From Desulfobacula toluolica Tol2 (GTDB taxonomy: Bacteria; Desulfobacterota; Desulfobacteria; Desulfobacterales; Desulfobacteraceae): 64,000 nt of DNA. Position numbers and translations under genes: made by a program. The notes below the pieces were generated by a model, which searched no databases, was not told the origin of the DNA, and saw only the letters and a list, made by a program, of their open reading frames with translations. Shown here one piece after another: positions 27,465-36,140 of the stretch. How positions within the stretch are numbered: position 1 is the first letter of the stretch; each line of letters starts with the position of its first letter. The DNA lies in contig NC_018645.1 in NCBI RefSeq assembly GCF_000307105.1, forward strand, positions 1,686,578 to 1,750,577. The letters are read 5' to 3'.

Positions 27465-29597
27465 CTACTTAACCAGAACGTCACGCATCTTTTTCGAAAG
27501 ATCTTTCATCATAATCGGCTTAAATAAAAACCCTTTAATACCAACGGACAGCACCTTTTCTTCAGAAAATTTTTCACTATAGCCTGTGCAAAGCAATATT
27601 GGAATATCAGGACGTATTTTTATCAGCTCAGCCGATAGCTTATTTCCAGGCATAGCCGGCATAGCCATATCAGTGATGACCAAGTCAAATTTATCAGGGG
27701 TACTCCTGAAAGTTTCAAGGGCTTCAATACTGCTGGTGTGTGGCGTAATATGATAGCCCCAACGCTCCAACATCCGTTTTTCCATTTTAATAATACTTTC
27801 TTCATCATCTACAAGCAAAATTTGTTCAGTCCCTCTTCGAAATGGTTCTTCAGCTTGGCTTTTCTGATCTTCAGAAACATTTTTTTCTACTGGAAAATAG
27901 AGATTGAACTGTGTGCCTTTACCCAACTTACTATAAACTTGTATTGCACCCCCCATGCTCGTTACAATACCATGCACAACAGAAAGCCCCATCCCGGTAC
28001 CCTTGCCCTCTTTTTTAGTGGTAAAAAAAGGATCGAAAATTTTTTCTTTCACATCTTTATCAATCCCTATGCCGGTATCTGCCACTACCAAATGGGCATA
28101 ATTACCGGGCTTCATATCGGGATTGATCAAATCAGGTTCTCCAAGTTCAACTTCTTTAAGGCTTGCCGTTAATGTGCCACCGTCATCTTCCATGGCATGA
28201 AAAGCGTTTATTGCCAGGTTCATAATGATCTGGTGAATTTGTATGGGGTCAGCGTTTATTGCACTGCATTCAGTGTCTATATTTTGATTGATATCAATGG
28301 TGGTTGATATTGTAGATCTTATCATTTTTAGCGCTTCTCTAAAAATTGGCTGTATCTTTATCCGTTTTATTTCATTTTTTTGTTGTCTTGAGAATGCAAG
28401 AATTTGTTGGACCAGTTCCCTGGCTCTCAAACCAGCAGTGTAAATTTCATTAAGGCTGTCCCTGTATGGACTGTCTTCAAGAAAATCCTCTATTAGCATC
28501 TCCGTATGACCTACAATGGGGAAAAGAATGTTGTTAAAATCATGGGCAATACCTCCAGCCAAAGTGCCGATCGATTCCATTTTCTGAGCTTGTTGGAGTT
28601 GTGTTTCGATTTTATTTTTTTCAGTTACATCCCGAAATACCAATACAACACCAATAATTTCACTGTTTATATTAAAAATGGGAGCGCCGCTGTTGGCAAT
28701 CATTCGCTCTGTACCGTCTCTTGCAATGAGATTTGTGTAATTGGAAGGCTCTACAACGGATTTTGCTTTTAGCACTTTTTCAACCGTATTTTCGCATTGT
28801 TGTCCGGTTTTCACATTTATGATGTTAAAGACATCCTTGATATCCCTTTCGTAAGCCTCAACTTGAGTCCAACCGGTAAGTTTTTCAGCTATTTTGTTGA
28901 TCAGCGTAATCCGACCTTTTGTATCTGTGGTTATAACCCCATCACCTATGGAACGTAATGTAACCAGCAGGCGTTCTTTTTCTTGGGAAAGTGCTATTTC
29001 GGTTTTTTTTAGTTCGGTAACATCCCGGTACACAACACATACTGAAGACACAGCTTCATTTAAAGCGTATATGGGGGAAATAATTGAATCGGTATAGTAA
29101 AGACGCCCCATCATTTCTTGTTCGTCTTGCACTCTCAGCACTTTACCTGTTTCAAATACTTTGTCAATGCGGCTCATCCAAAGAGTCATAAAATAAGGAG
29201 TTTGCCCCAATCCATCTCTGATGTTCCTGCCTATGACCTTGTCTGGCGTAGTCCCGAAATGATCAATCGCCGACTGGTTAGCGTAGAGATAGTTGTAGTC
29301 TTTGTCCCAAATCAAAACACAATCTTTCGCCGAATCAAATGCAGCCCGGAAACGTCCCTCACTTTCACGCAGGGCCTCTTCAGCCTGTTCGCGTTCAGCT
29401 ATTTCGGTTTTCAACTGAACGTTTGCTGAATTAAGCTTTTCTGTTCGCAATTTAACCTGTCTTTTCAGGCCTTTGTTCAAAATAAGGATTGTAATACTCG
29501 ATGATCCAGTTTTTAAAAATTGACATAGAATTGCAATGTCAGTTATTATCTCCATATTAACGACAAGCCTTATATTTGAGAGATGGTGATGGTTCAT
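27465..29597 (-). pseudogene. 3' part of a hybrid sensor kinase split by an IS element
   Basis: Carries coiled coil (LKRQVKLRTEKLNSAN), PAS, PAS, a histidine kinase core (GTLAGGIAHDFNNILFP, EKIFDPFFTTKKEGKGTGM) and a C-terminal receiver with the acceptor Asp in LVITDMAMPAMPG. The open frame begins at 29597 but its first 34 residues come from the IS end; native sequence starts at about 29495. Joined to the frame at 31182-32080 it would give an SBP3-TM-PAS-PAS-HK-REC protein of about 970 residues. The kinase core is closely similar to the intact kinase at 43450-45903. Without its sensor half it is probably non-functional, unless it is expressed from the IS. Confidence 0.8.
29488..29495 (+). repeat. 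Target-site duplication, left copy
   Basis: ATTGTAAT directly abuts the left IS end and matches 31182-31189 on the far side. Removing the IS and one copy restores an unbroken reading frame (AIITILILNKG) across the junction. Confidence 0.75.
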
Positions 29598-31008
29598 GTC
29601 TCCCCCATGGCCTTAGATTCATATGTTTGGTTGAATCGTTTGATTTGACAAAATGCTCTTTTAAAAATACCGAGATTTTTTTAAAGTAAGATTCTGGGTT
29701 GTCGCTATATATAATTTCTTCAACAAAGGATAAGATGCTGTCAATCTTGATGATTTCACATAGGCTGCCAACAGTCTTTGCGGGCAGTTTGTTGTTTATT
29801 GAGGCCATCTGGTCAGGATGAAGCAGGAGACAGTGATCAACCAGCAGGCTCAAGGTCAAACTTCTGTAAGACCCATCTTCACCCGGTTGTTTGGTCAGTT
29901 TTCCCCATCCTTCATTCGCCTTATGGTCTTGAATAAAAACCTCTACTAACCATCGGAGAGTATAGACTTCTGTTATATCAATATTTTGCCATGTTAAATC
30001 CGTAGCAACAAGATATCGATATTCCTTTTCTCCTTTATATTTCAACGCAATAACAAATCTTCTTTTGTCGTGGGCACAGACATACATTCTGGCACAGCTA
30101 ATATACACTTTAACCTCCTTACCACCGCGTACACATAATGTTTGTTCAACCGGCTGACAATGTTCAAAATATTCTTTCACTGATTTTTTTTTATTTTTGA
30201 TCAAGATGTTTTGATTGTTTCTTAATTGGCTGACTATTTGAGATGTCCCTGTAATTTCTGATGCCTTGTCCATAAAAATGGCATTGCCATATAGGGCATC
30301 AGCAACAACTGCTTCTATCTTTATAGCCGGATGTTTTTTTACAAATGTCTCCAGCAGTTCATTGGCAATCATCGTAATGGTAGGGTATGCTTCGGATCTT
30401 GCAGGTTCTTTGGGACGTTCTGATTTTGGGACTCCAGCTTTTTTTAGCCTTTTATCCTCTTTGGACCACTTACTTATCTCAGGATCAGGAATATGAAAAG
30501 CGTAGCCTATTGGAACCGTTATTTTGGGGGTTATCAAAGTCAAAAACACCAGACCTTGGCCCATGCAAAATCCACCTGTCGATTTGTCTTTTATTTTATG
30601 GACACCAAAGATTTTAGTCGTACATTTGCTGCGTTTTTTGTCTGAATCATCAATACTTATAACCCCTTTCGTAATGCCATAAGTTTGAAAAACAATACTG
30701 AGGCTGAAATGGAATAGATGTTCCCAAGCAATTTTAGAATTCCGAAACATCCAGGAAAGAGCATTCTTTTTATACTGTCCCACACTAATACGAGAGAAGG
30801 CCGACCAATTAATGCTGTTTGTCAAAATTATTCCGGTAATGCAGAAGCCCAGCCAAAGCTTTTGAGTTCTACTTAACGACATTCCAGGAGAATGTTGGAT
30901 TAATGCAGCATTTAATAAATCGGTATAATTCTCAACAAATGGCAACATCTTTTTTATTAACATTTCCGCCTCATCATACATAATCAGTGAAGCGGTTGCA
31001 TATATCAA
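29557..31008 (-). CDS. IS4-family transposase
   Basis: DDE transposase of 483 residues, or 474 if the ATG at 30979-30981 is used instead of the TTG at 31006-31008. The acidic residues lie in ISIDDSD, VVADALYGN and the IS4 signature YTLRWLVEVFIQDHK, which fits Y-(2)-R-(3)-E-(6)-K exactly. No frameshift or stop is seen, so the enzyme could be active. It fills the element between two matching inverted repeats. Family membership is firm; I cannot name the subgroup. Confidence 0.92.
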   Translation of the reverse strand: MIYATASLIMYDEAEMLIKKMLPFVENYTDLLNAALIQHSPGMSLSRTQKLWLGFCITGIILTNSINWSAFSRISVGQYKKNALSWMFRNSKIAWEHLFHFSLSIVFQTYGITKGVISIDDSDKKRSKCTTKIFGVHKIKDKSTGGFCMGQGLVFLTLITPKITVPIGYAFHIPDPEISKWSKEDKRLKKAGVPKSERPKEPARSEAYPTITMIANELLETFVKKHPAIKIEAVVADALYGNAIFMDKASEITGTSQIVSQLRNNQNILIKNKKKSVKEYFEHCQPVEQTLCVRGGKEVKVYISCARMYVCAHDKRRFVIALKYKGEKEYRYLVATDLTWQNIDITEVYTLRWLVEVFIQDHKANEGWGKLTKQPGEDGSYRSLTLSLLVDHCLLLHPDQMASINNKLPAKTVGSLCEIIKIDSILSFVEEIIYSDNPESYFKKISVFLKEHFVKSNDSTKHMNLRPWGRHEPSPSLKYKACR

Positions 31009-31155
31009 ATCATCTCTTGTGTTTAAATGATTTTTATTTTATTTTGTCCATTGAGGCTGGCCATCCGATGGGTGAGATACTTCCTGTAAGGTTGTATTAT
31101 AACATCGACTTGACCAGCCTTTTCATTTTTAATCTGGATTTACCATTCCAAATAA

Positions 31156-31174
31156 AAAAACTGGATCATCGAGT
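31156..31174 (-). repeat. Right terminal inverted repeat of the IS
   Basis: Perfect 19-base complement of the left end at 29496-29514. Confidence 0.9.
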
Positions 31175-32080
31175 AATAATAATTGTAATAATTGCTCCGA
31201 AAATGCTTCCAGATACAATCCAAAAACGCCTGTTTTTATAGAAAGGTTTATATTCCAATCCCAAGGAAATCCAATTTCGGTAAATAGCGTCTTTTTCAGC
31301 CTGAGTGATAAGAGCAAGCCCCTTTTCAAGTATCCTATTCAGAAGCGGCAAATCCTTTCTTGATGCAAAGCAAAGTGCATTTGTATAATCCGCATATCCT
31401 GCAACACGAAGGTTTGTTATCCCGTGTTTTTCAATAAAATATGATGCAGCAGCCAGATTGACAACCGCCGCGTCGACGTTTTTTGTGGCAGTTTCAAGCA
31501 AACAACCGGTTTCTTCTTTAAAAATGACAAGGTGCAAATAACTATAATTGTTTTTTATGAAATCCGTAATTGCATATCCTTTTGAAACGGCAATCTTCAT
31601 ATTTCGCATATTCTCTAGTGCCAAAAAACCTTTTTGCTCTTTTCTGACAATAATCACATTTGGAATCTCTATGTAGGGTTTTGTAAAGAGTACATATTTA
31701 GATCGTTCCGGATTTTTTTGCATTTCGCAAATTACTTCAATCTCATTATTTTGTAACTTCTTGATGATATTTGTCCAGGTATCTAACTTGTCCAGCTTGA
31801 ATTTAAAGTGAAGTTTTTGTTCGATGAGCCTGTAATAATCAACAGCAATTCCAATAGGGTAGTTATTTATATCTGTATCGATAATAGGCGGCCAGCCTTT
31901 TTCATTATTAATGGTTATCTGTCCGGCATGCTGCATTAACCATGCTCTCTCCTCATGTGTCAGGGGGTCCTTGGTTCCACACCCGATCAAAAAAGGAAGC
32001 CCTATAAACAGAAAAGCGCAGATTACCAATAAAATCCCCATGTAATTACCGGGACAAACGTACTTTCTGAATTTATACAT
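31166..32080 (-). pseudogene. 5' part of the IS-split kinase: family 3 binding-protein sensor
   Basis: The open frame of 304 residues begins with a lipoprotein-like signal (LPFLIGCGTKDP) and continues as a family 3 solute-binding domain (ERAWLMQHAGQITINNEKGWPP, in part HAGQITINNEKGWPPIIDTD; NVIIVRKEQKGF; MKIAVSKGYAITDF). It ends in a membrane helix (FWIVSGSIFGAIITI). The last five codons and the stop are IS sequence; native sequence ends at about 31182. It is the sensory half of the kinase whose catalytic half is at 27465-29495. As it stands it could make a membrane-tethered binding domain with no output. Confidence 0.8.
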
Positions 32081-32261
32081 AAATTACCAATGATTATTTT
32101 TGAATTAAGACAAAATGCTTCCATACTAATTTCCTGTGACGATTGTATGTCAAACAAATAACGGAGCCGTTCAAAATATTAACATATCTTGTCAAACTAT
32201 AGCTCCTGAAAAATAAAACCTTGAGTATCAAGTCTTTACTGTTTATTAAATGACAGACCTT

Positions 32262-32447
32262 TCAGATTTTGTATATCTGATTTTGTTTGTGACTCCAAGC
32301 CAAATAATGTTTAGGATCTGCGGCTAACCGGATGCCAAAAAAAATAGATCTTTGCCACAGCTTTTCATCCGGTTCGTCCGCATATTTTGTATAATTTAAA
32401 TATCTAACCGCATATCACTCAGGATTGAAAGAATATGCGATAAGCAT
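32262..32447 (-). pseudogene. Short coding-like frame with an internal TGA
   Basis: From ATG 32445-32447 the frame reads MLIAYSFNPE, TGA, then YAVRYLNYTKYADEP and on through WQRSIFFGIRLAADPKHYLA to a TGA at 32262. The composition is convincingly protein-like for 50 residues. No ribosome site and no hairpin suited to selenocysteine insertion follow the first TGA, so a decayed gene is most likely. It fills part of the 400-bp gap 32081-32480, which otherwise shows no feature. Family not recognised. Confidence 0.25.
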
Positions 32448-32480
32448 AGTTAAAAATCTTTTAAAATCTAAACTTATTCG

Positions 32481-33026
32481 TTAGATCTGCTTTTTTTCTA
32501 TTTCTTTTAATAAATCAATAATATCTGGCACACCAAAGAATGTGCCAAAGCAATCAGTACCGTAAAGTGGATTTCTGCTACCTTTCAAATTGTGATCTAT
32601 GGATGCTTTTTTCCAATACGTGGGTGATGAAGGTTCTTTGGGGAAAAAATTAAACTTGTTTTGATGAGAACTTGCATTCCTTATGTGTCTAAATAGTTCA
32701 AATTCCGGCGACTTGTCATTTCTCTCTTTCACTGCTTCATATGCTGTGTTAGCCAGCATACAGCAGCAAACATTAATGTAATTGTCAAAAGTAAAATTCC
32801 CCTTTTGGATGTTTAAAACAACATCGTGAGGGTAAAAGTGCCTTGGTTTAACCCACTTACCTTCCATGCTAACCCAATCTTTTTCTTTTAAATTAATCAA
32901 TTTATCGTTGTTTAAAATAAAGGAAACCGTTGATAATGATGTCATAAAACTCATGACCATTTCAAAAAAAGGTAAACCTTGCTTGAACTGTATATGATCA
33001 TATTCTTGCATTAGCTTTTTGTTCAT
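32481..33026 (-). CDS. HEPN-like protein of unknown function
   Basis: A 181-residue soluble protein. The stretch ELFRHIRNASSHQNKFNF contains R-N-A-S-S-H, the Rx4H motif of HEPN domains, many of which are RNases in toxin-antitoxin or defence systems. Upstream it reads VNVCCCMLANTAYEAVKE-like helices (actual: NVCCCMLANTAYEAVKERN). No antitoxin partner is evident next to it. It sits between the split kinase and ssrA inside the proposed island, so a defence or abortive role is possible but is inference. The family assignment rests mainly on this motif. Confidence 0.55.
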   Translation of the reverse strand: MNKKLMQEYDHIQFKQGLPFFEMVMSFMTSLSTVSFILNNDKLINLKEKDWVSMEGKWVKPRHFYPHDVVLNIQKGNFTFDNYINVCCCMLANTAYEAVKERNDKSPEFELFRHIRNASSHQNKFNFFPKEPSSPTYWKKASIDHNLKGSRNPLYGTDCFGTFFGVPDIIDLLKEIEKKQI

Positions 33027-33368
33027 AGATCTATGAAATGATTATACTGGTCTGTTTATCATGTAAATTTGAATGATGTTTTAAAATCAGTTCCAATAAA
33101 GGCATACACGATTAATTTGAAATTTGCCAGATAATTTTTACTCATATTATCGTTAATGGCTATTGCTCAAATTTTCATCATGATTAAAACTCAAGGATGA
33201 TTGCATTGAATGTTAAAATTTTCAATCAAGTGAAAATTTATTCTGAAATAAAACAAGAATTGAATTGTAAAAAATGCCGAAAAACAGGCAAAACCATTTT
33301 GCACATGTTTTGCACATGCAAAATAGCAGGTTTTGAAATTGTAAGTTATTGATTTTATAGATATTTGT
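33027..33368. other. Gap downstream of ssrA
   Basis: 342 bp without a gene. TTTTGCACATG occurs twice in direct tandem at about 33297-33318, and a TGCC/GGCA hairpin followed by Ts on the minus strand (about 33270-33290) may end the ssrA transcript. Nothing else stands out. Confidence 0.4.
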
Positions 33369-33726
33369 TGGTGGAGGCGGCGGGAGTTGAACCCGCGTCC
33401 GAAAACAATCAACCTAGGCTTCTACATACTTATCTCAAAATTTATATTTGTTGTAATGTCTCCTTTGAGATGGATACAAAACAATATAGTCTGAAAAGTT
33501 TAACTTTTAAGGTTCAGACGCCCTTAAAAAGCGGTCTTGCAAAGTCGACGCCCTGACCTGAGATCTGCAAGAAGGATTTCAGGAGGACGGAAGCTGCCTT
33601 AAGCAGCTACAGCGTAATTATAATCATCTGCGATTATGTTTAATGCTTTGCCAATTTTACGAGCTGACAAAAAACTCGGTATGCTACCATGGGCCTCAAA
33701 ATCTCCGTCGAAGCCATTTCGCCCCC
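33369..33726 (-). ncRNA. ssrA: Transfer-messenger RNA (tmRNA)
   Basis: Rescues stalled ribosomes with SmpB. The 5' end GGGGGCGAAATGGCTTCGAC pairs as an alanyl-tRNA-like acceptor stem with the 3' end (CGCCTCC then ACCA). The T arm reads GGGTTCAACTCCC-like sequence and the CCA is encoded. The tag frame on the minus strand runs from 33631 to 33599: GCA GAT GAT TAT AAT TAC GCT GTA GCT GCT TAA, giving the peptide ADDYNYAVAA after the charged alanine. It is a one-piece tmRNA of about 358 nt. The 3' terminus is the presumed integration site of the neighbouring island. Confidence 0.96.
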
Positions 33727-33752
33727 AAATTGTAAAAGATCAATTGTTTTTA

Positions 33753-33781
33753 AGAATAAGCTTAAATGCCTAAAAAGTCAA
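33753..33781 (-). promoter_or_regulatory. Sigma-70 type promoter of ssrA
   Basis: On the minus strand, TTGACT (33776-33781) and TATTCT (33753-33758) are 17 bp apart. The -10 box is 26 bp before the mature tmRNA 5' end, which implies a short precursor leader. Confidence 0.65.
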
Positions 33782-33884
33782 TGTTTAACTCGATGTTTGA
33801 CAAGGATAACGCATGTGAATATTCTAAATCCCCTTTATATGATCATAAGGTTGCTGCTAAAAAACGTAATCCCCTCCATTTTTG

Positions 33885-34159
33885 AACAGCCAAAACCCAA
33901 TTACTTTTTGAAGAACTTCGAGAAAAGCTGAACAAATATAAACTAAAGCCAGGGTTTGCCATTGAACAGCACTTGGCAAAGAATCTGCTCTGCGTGGCTT
34001 ATACTTTAGTCACCAATAGACTGGAAGATGCTTTATCAATCAAAGAAGCCATATTGGCAAATAAAAATCAGTACAAAATTGTAACAAATATGCATCAAAA
34101 TCAAAAAAATCTATTGACATTTTTAAGATTGGTTGATAGATTTATTGGGTTAACTTTAT
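33885..34159 (+). pseudogene. Coding-like remnant before tRNA-Lys
   Basis: An open frame without a start codon follows a TGA and reads LLFEELREKLNKYKLKPGFA, then IEQHLAKNLLCVAYTLVTNR and LEDALSIKEAI, running into the tRNA gene. The amphipathic helical look suggests the tail of a lost gene left by an insertion near the tRNA. I do not recognise it, and chance in AT-rich DNA is possible. Confidence 0.25.
34114..34142 (+). promoter_or_regulatory. Probable promoter of tRNA-Lys
   Basis: TTGACA at 34114-34119 is followed, 17 bp later, by TAGATT at 34137-34142. The tRNA begins 17 bp after the -10 box. Confidence 0.55.
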
Positions 34160-34235
34160 GGGCCGTTAGCTCAACTGGTAGAGCAACTGACTCTTAATCA
34201 GTAGGTCCCGGGTTCGACTCCCTGACGGCCCACCA
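34160..34235 (+). tRNA. tRNA-Lys (anticodon CTT)
   Basis: 76 nt with encoded CCA. The acceptor stem is GGGCCGT/ACGGCCC; the anticodon arm is ACTGA-CTCTTAA-TCAGT with anticodon CTT; the T loop is GGTTCGACTCC-like. All arms pair. It decodes AAG. Confidence 0.97.
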
Positions 34236-34249
34236 TAAAAAAAACAAAC

Positions 34250-34287
34250 AAAGGTTTTCAGCTTTTTTGGGGTTGAAAACCTTTTTG
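34250..34287 (+). terminator. Intrinsic terminator after tRNA-Lys
   Basis: AAAGGTTTTCA and TGAAAACCTTT form a perfect 11-bp stem around a 13-nt loop, followed by TTGTTTT. Confidence 0.85.
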
Positions 34288-34454
34288 TTTTGGTTGTGCA
34301 TAGGTTGCACTATTCTATTTCTTATCATCTAAAACATCAGCTCAGTATCCATGATTAAATAATATCCAAATATGGTATCATGCAGAACATTATGCCTTGA
34401 TGAAGCAAAAAAGAAATTTAGAACCCTCTAAATTTTTTGAGCTTTAAAAAAAAT

Positions 34455-34733
34455 ATGAGAAGTCAGTTTGATAAATATTTGCCGCAATGGAACTGTGTTG
34501 CTGTTTCTGAGGCAATTGGAGTTTCAGCGGTTATTTATAATCCGCGTTCCTTAAAAAAGCCTTGAGGCAGCGGCAGAGGGTCTGTCATGGCATGTGAAAA
34601 TATTGGAAGCATAAATATCGAGTGTTTGCTTAATGGTGAGGATTGGATTGTAAGGTGTTTGAATCTGGTAAAACTCTGGAAAATTTTGTTTGCCAGTATT
34701 TTTTTTGAGTACCAGACGAGTATTTTTAAATAA
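34455..34733 (+). pseudogene. 92-codon frame with one in-frame TGA
   Basis: From the ATG the frame gives MRSQFDKYLPQWNCVAVSEA through SLKKP, then TGA at 34563-34565, then stays open for 55 codons (GSGRGSVMACENIGSINIEC and on) to TAA. Just after the TGA, GGCAGA-GGG-TCTGTC can fold into a small hairpin whose loop region reads GGGTCTG, reminiscent of bacterial selenocysteine insertion elements. No ribosome site precedes the ATG. It is either a decayed gene or, less likely, a selenoprotein. It occupies most of the gap 34288-34746. Confidence 0.25.
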
Positions 34734-34746
34734 GTTTGTAGGTATT

Positions 34747-35355
34747 TTATTGGAAGATCTCAACATTTCCAGCACCGTAACGGATAATTTCCGGTACGTC
34801 ATCAATTAAAGAAATTACGCTTGAAGGAGACCCCGGCACAGAACCCCCATCAATAACTATATCAATGGTGGTTGCAAAATAATCATGAAGCAGTGACGGG
34901 TCATCAAAAACCTTTCCATCCGGTCGGGTGGCACTGGTTGAAATGATAGGGTGGCCAAGTTCATTGGCCAGTGCCAGTGCGATTTTATTATCAGGAACCC
35001 TTATTCCTGCTGTTCTCCGTTTGGTCAGCATTATCTTGGGAACCAGTTTGGAGCCGGACAGAACAAATGTATACGGTCCCGGCAATAACCTTTTCATATT
35101 TCTATATGCAAAATTGGATACTTTGGCATATTTGGAGATATCTTTTAAATCAGGACAGATAAAACTAAAGGGTTTGTTTTTATTGCGTTGCTTTATGGTG
35201 TAAATTTTTTCAATGGCTTTTTTGTTCATAATATCACATCCGATACCATAAAATGTATCTGTGGGATATGCGATAATCCCGCCTTTTTTAATAATATCTA
35301 CTACCCTTGAGATCTGTCGCTCCTGTGGATTGTCTGGATTGATTTTTAACAGCAT
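34747..35355 (-). CDS. tsaC: L-threonylcarbamoyladenylate synthase
   Basis: Makes threonylcarbamoyl-AMP from threonine, bicarbonate and ATP for the t6A37 modification of tRNAs reading ANN codons. The 202-residue protein has the YrdC/Sua5 fold with GGIIAYPTDTFYGIGCD, IKQRNKNKPFSF, LLPGPYTFVL and ISTSATRPDG. It lacks the C-terminal Sua5 domain, so it is the short TsaC type. I chose the ATG at 35353-35355; an in-frame TTG at 35398 would add 15 residues. It lies downstream of the HD-domain gene on the same strand. Confidence 0.93.
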   Translation of the reverse strand: MLLKINPDNPQERQISRVVDIIKKGGIIAYPTDTFYGIGCDIMNKKAIEKIYTIKQRNKNKPFSFICPDLKDISKYAKVSNFAYRNMKRLLPGPYTFVLSGSKLVPKIMLTKRRTAGIRVPDNKIALALANELGHPIISTSATRPDGKVFDDPSLLHDYFATTIDIVIDGGSVPGSPSSVISLIDDVPEIIRYGAGNVEIFQ

Positions 35356-35440
35356 GCGTTCTTTTTTGTCCTGTTTTCCTTTGAATTGGTTTTCAATCAA
35401 ATAAACTTATAAAAATTGCCAGAAAGAAAAGATATCACAT

Positions 35441-36013
35441 TTATTTAAAATATTCATCTTTTTTGATTTCTTCCGTTATACAGCCTGATAATTGGTTGGG
35501 TGTTATATTGAGATGAAAGAATATTTTTTTTTCCAGATTTATTGTATTGGTCCACATTATTTGAATACGATCTTTAAAACTTTTTTTTGTTCCATATTTA
35601 ACCTTGATATATTCAAGTCTTTTGTCCAGGGATACTACTTTGTCATGCAATACCCGTTTGTCAGAATAATTGACTATTTCCTGCACCGTCACAGGCGAAT
35701 CGTTTTCATAAGAGTCCAAAATAACGTGTTGACGTATGATATCACCTATTTCCGGATATCCTAATTCGGTTAACATCCGGCCGCCGGTTTCAGAATGGCG
35801 CTCTTTTGTATCAAAACTTCTGGTTTTTGTTATGTCGTGGAGCAATGCTGCGGAAATTGCCAACCTGGTGTCAAGATCAGGAGAGGTTTTTTTAAGCTTT
35901 ATACATAGAAATCGGGCCACATTGGAAACCATTATAGAATGGTCAATGATATGGTCCATCATATCCATTTTCTCTATCAGCTTAAAACATTCTTTTTGGG
36001 ACGGTATGTTCAT
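35441..36013 (-). CDS. HD-domain phosphohydrolase-like protein
   Basis: A 190-residue soluble protein with an N-terminal HD domain: first His in DHSIMVSNVARFL, the HD pair in SAALLHDITKTRSF, further metal ligands in RHSETGG and IIRQHVILD, and a late Asp in VNYSDKRV. These metal-dependent hydrolases act on nucleotides or related phosphoesters; the substrate here is unknown. It is 41 bp before the longest possible tsaC frame on the same strand, so the two may be cotranscribed. A copy of the structured repeat lies just upstream on the opposite strand. Confidence 0.8.
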   Translation of the reverse strand: MNIPSQKECFKLIEKMDMMDHIIDHSIMVSNVARFLCIKLKKTSPDLDTRLAISAALLHDITKTRSFDTKERHSETGGRMLTELGYPEIGDIIRQHVILDSYENDSPVTVQEIVNYSDKRVLHDKVVSLDKRLEYIKVKYGTKKSFKDRIQIMWTNTINLEKKIFFHLNITPNQLSGCITEEIKKDEYFK

Positions 36014-36035
36014 AGGCCAATCTCTTAATTTTTAA

Positions 36036-36140
36036 ATGAAAGTCTTCAAAAATCCAAACAGCGACTTTCATGCTTTATTGTGGGCAAACCAAAAAGACCA
36101 GATCGTTGTAAAAAATTGTCAAGTATGCCCGTGGCAGTTA
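36036..36140 (+). repeat. Dispersed structured element, copy B
   Basis: ATGAAAGTC pairs perfectly with GACTTTCAT (9 bp) around a loop with AAATCCAAACAG. After a T-rich linker come TGTGGGCAAAC and, 35-40 nt later, TATGCCCGTGGCAGTTA. GGGCA can pair with TGCCC, or TGCC can pair with the following GGCA. It lies between the HD-domain gene and the binding-protein gene. The rest of the gap to 36465 is AT-rich with a TGATCTTT/AAAGATCA hairpin at 36393-36417. Confidence 0.85.

Larger units (their letters stand above)
29496..31181 (-). mobile_element. IS4-family insertion sequence, complete
   Basis: About 1.69 kb with perfect 19-bp terminal inverted repeats, ACTCGATGATCCAGTTTTT at 29496-29514 and its complement at 31156-31174. 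It encodes one transposase on the minus strand. A TGACAT/ATGTCA inverted repeat just inside the left end, followed by T-rich sequence, could stop transcription at the end of the transposase gene. Seven extra bases (AATAATA, 31175-31181) lie between the right repeat and the target duplication. It interrupts a hybrid sensor kinase gene. Confidence 0.85.
25730..33382. mobile_element. Putative decayed genomic island at the ssrA 3' end
   Basis: TGGTGGAGGCGGCG at 33369-33382 is the complement of the ssrA 3' end including CCA. The same 14 bp occurs at 25730-25743 in the same orientation, which is the geometry left by site-specific integration at tmRNA. The interval carries only accessory or damaged genes: a frameshifted binding-protein gene, a kinase split by an IS, and a HEPN-like gene. 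No integrase is present, so the element is a remnant if real. The repeat is short, which keeps the confidence moderate. Confidence 0.5.

Noticed and set aside
29497-29597. Kinase start at 29597
   Set aside because: The first 34 residues are encoded by the IS end and are not part of the native kinase.
32415-32417. TGA in the 32262-32447 frame as selenocysteine
   Set aside because: No stem-loop follows within the distance used by bacterial SelB, and the region is otherwise decayed.
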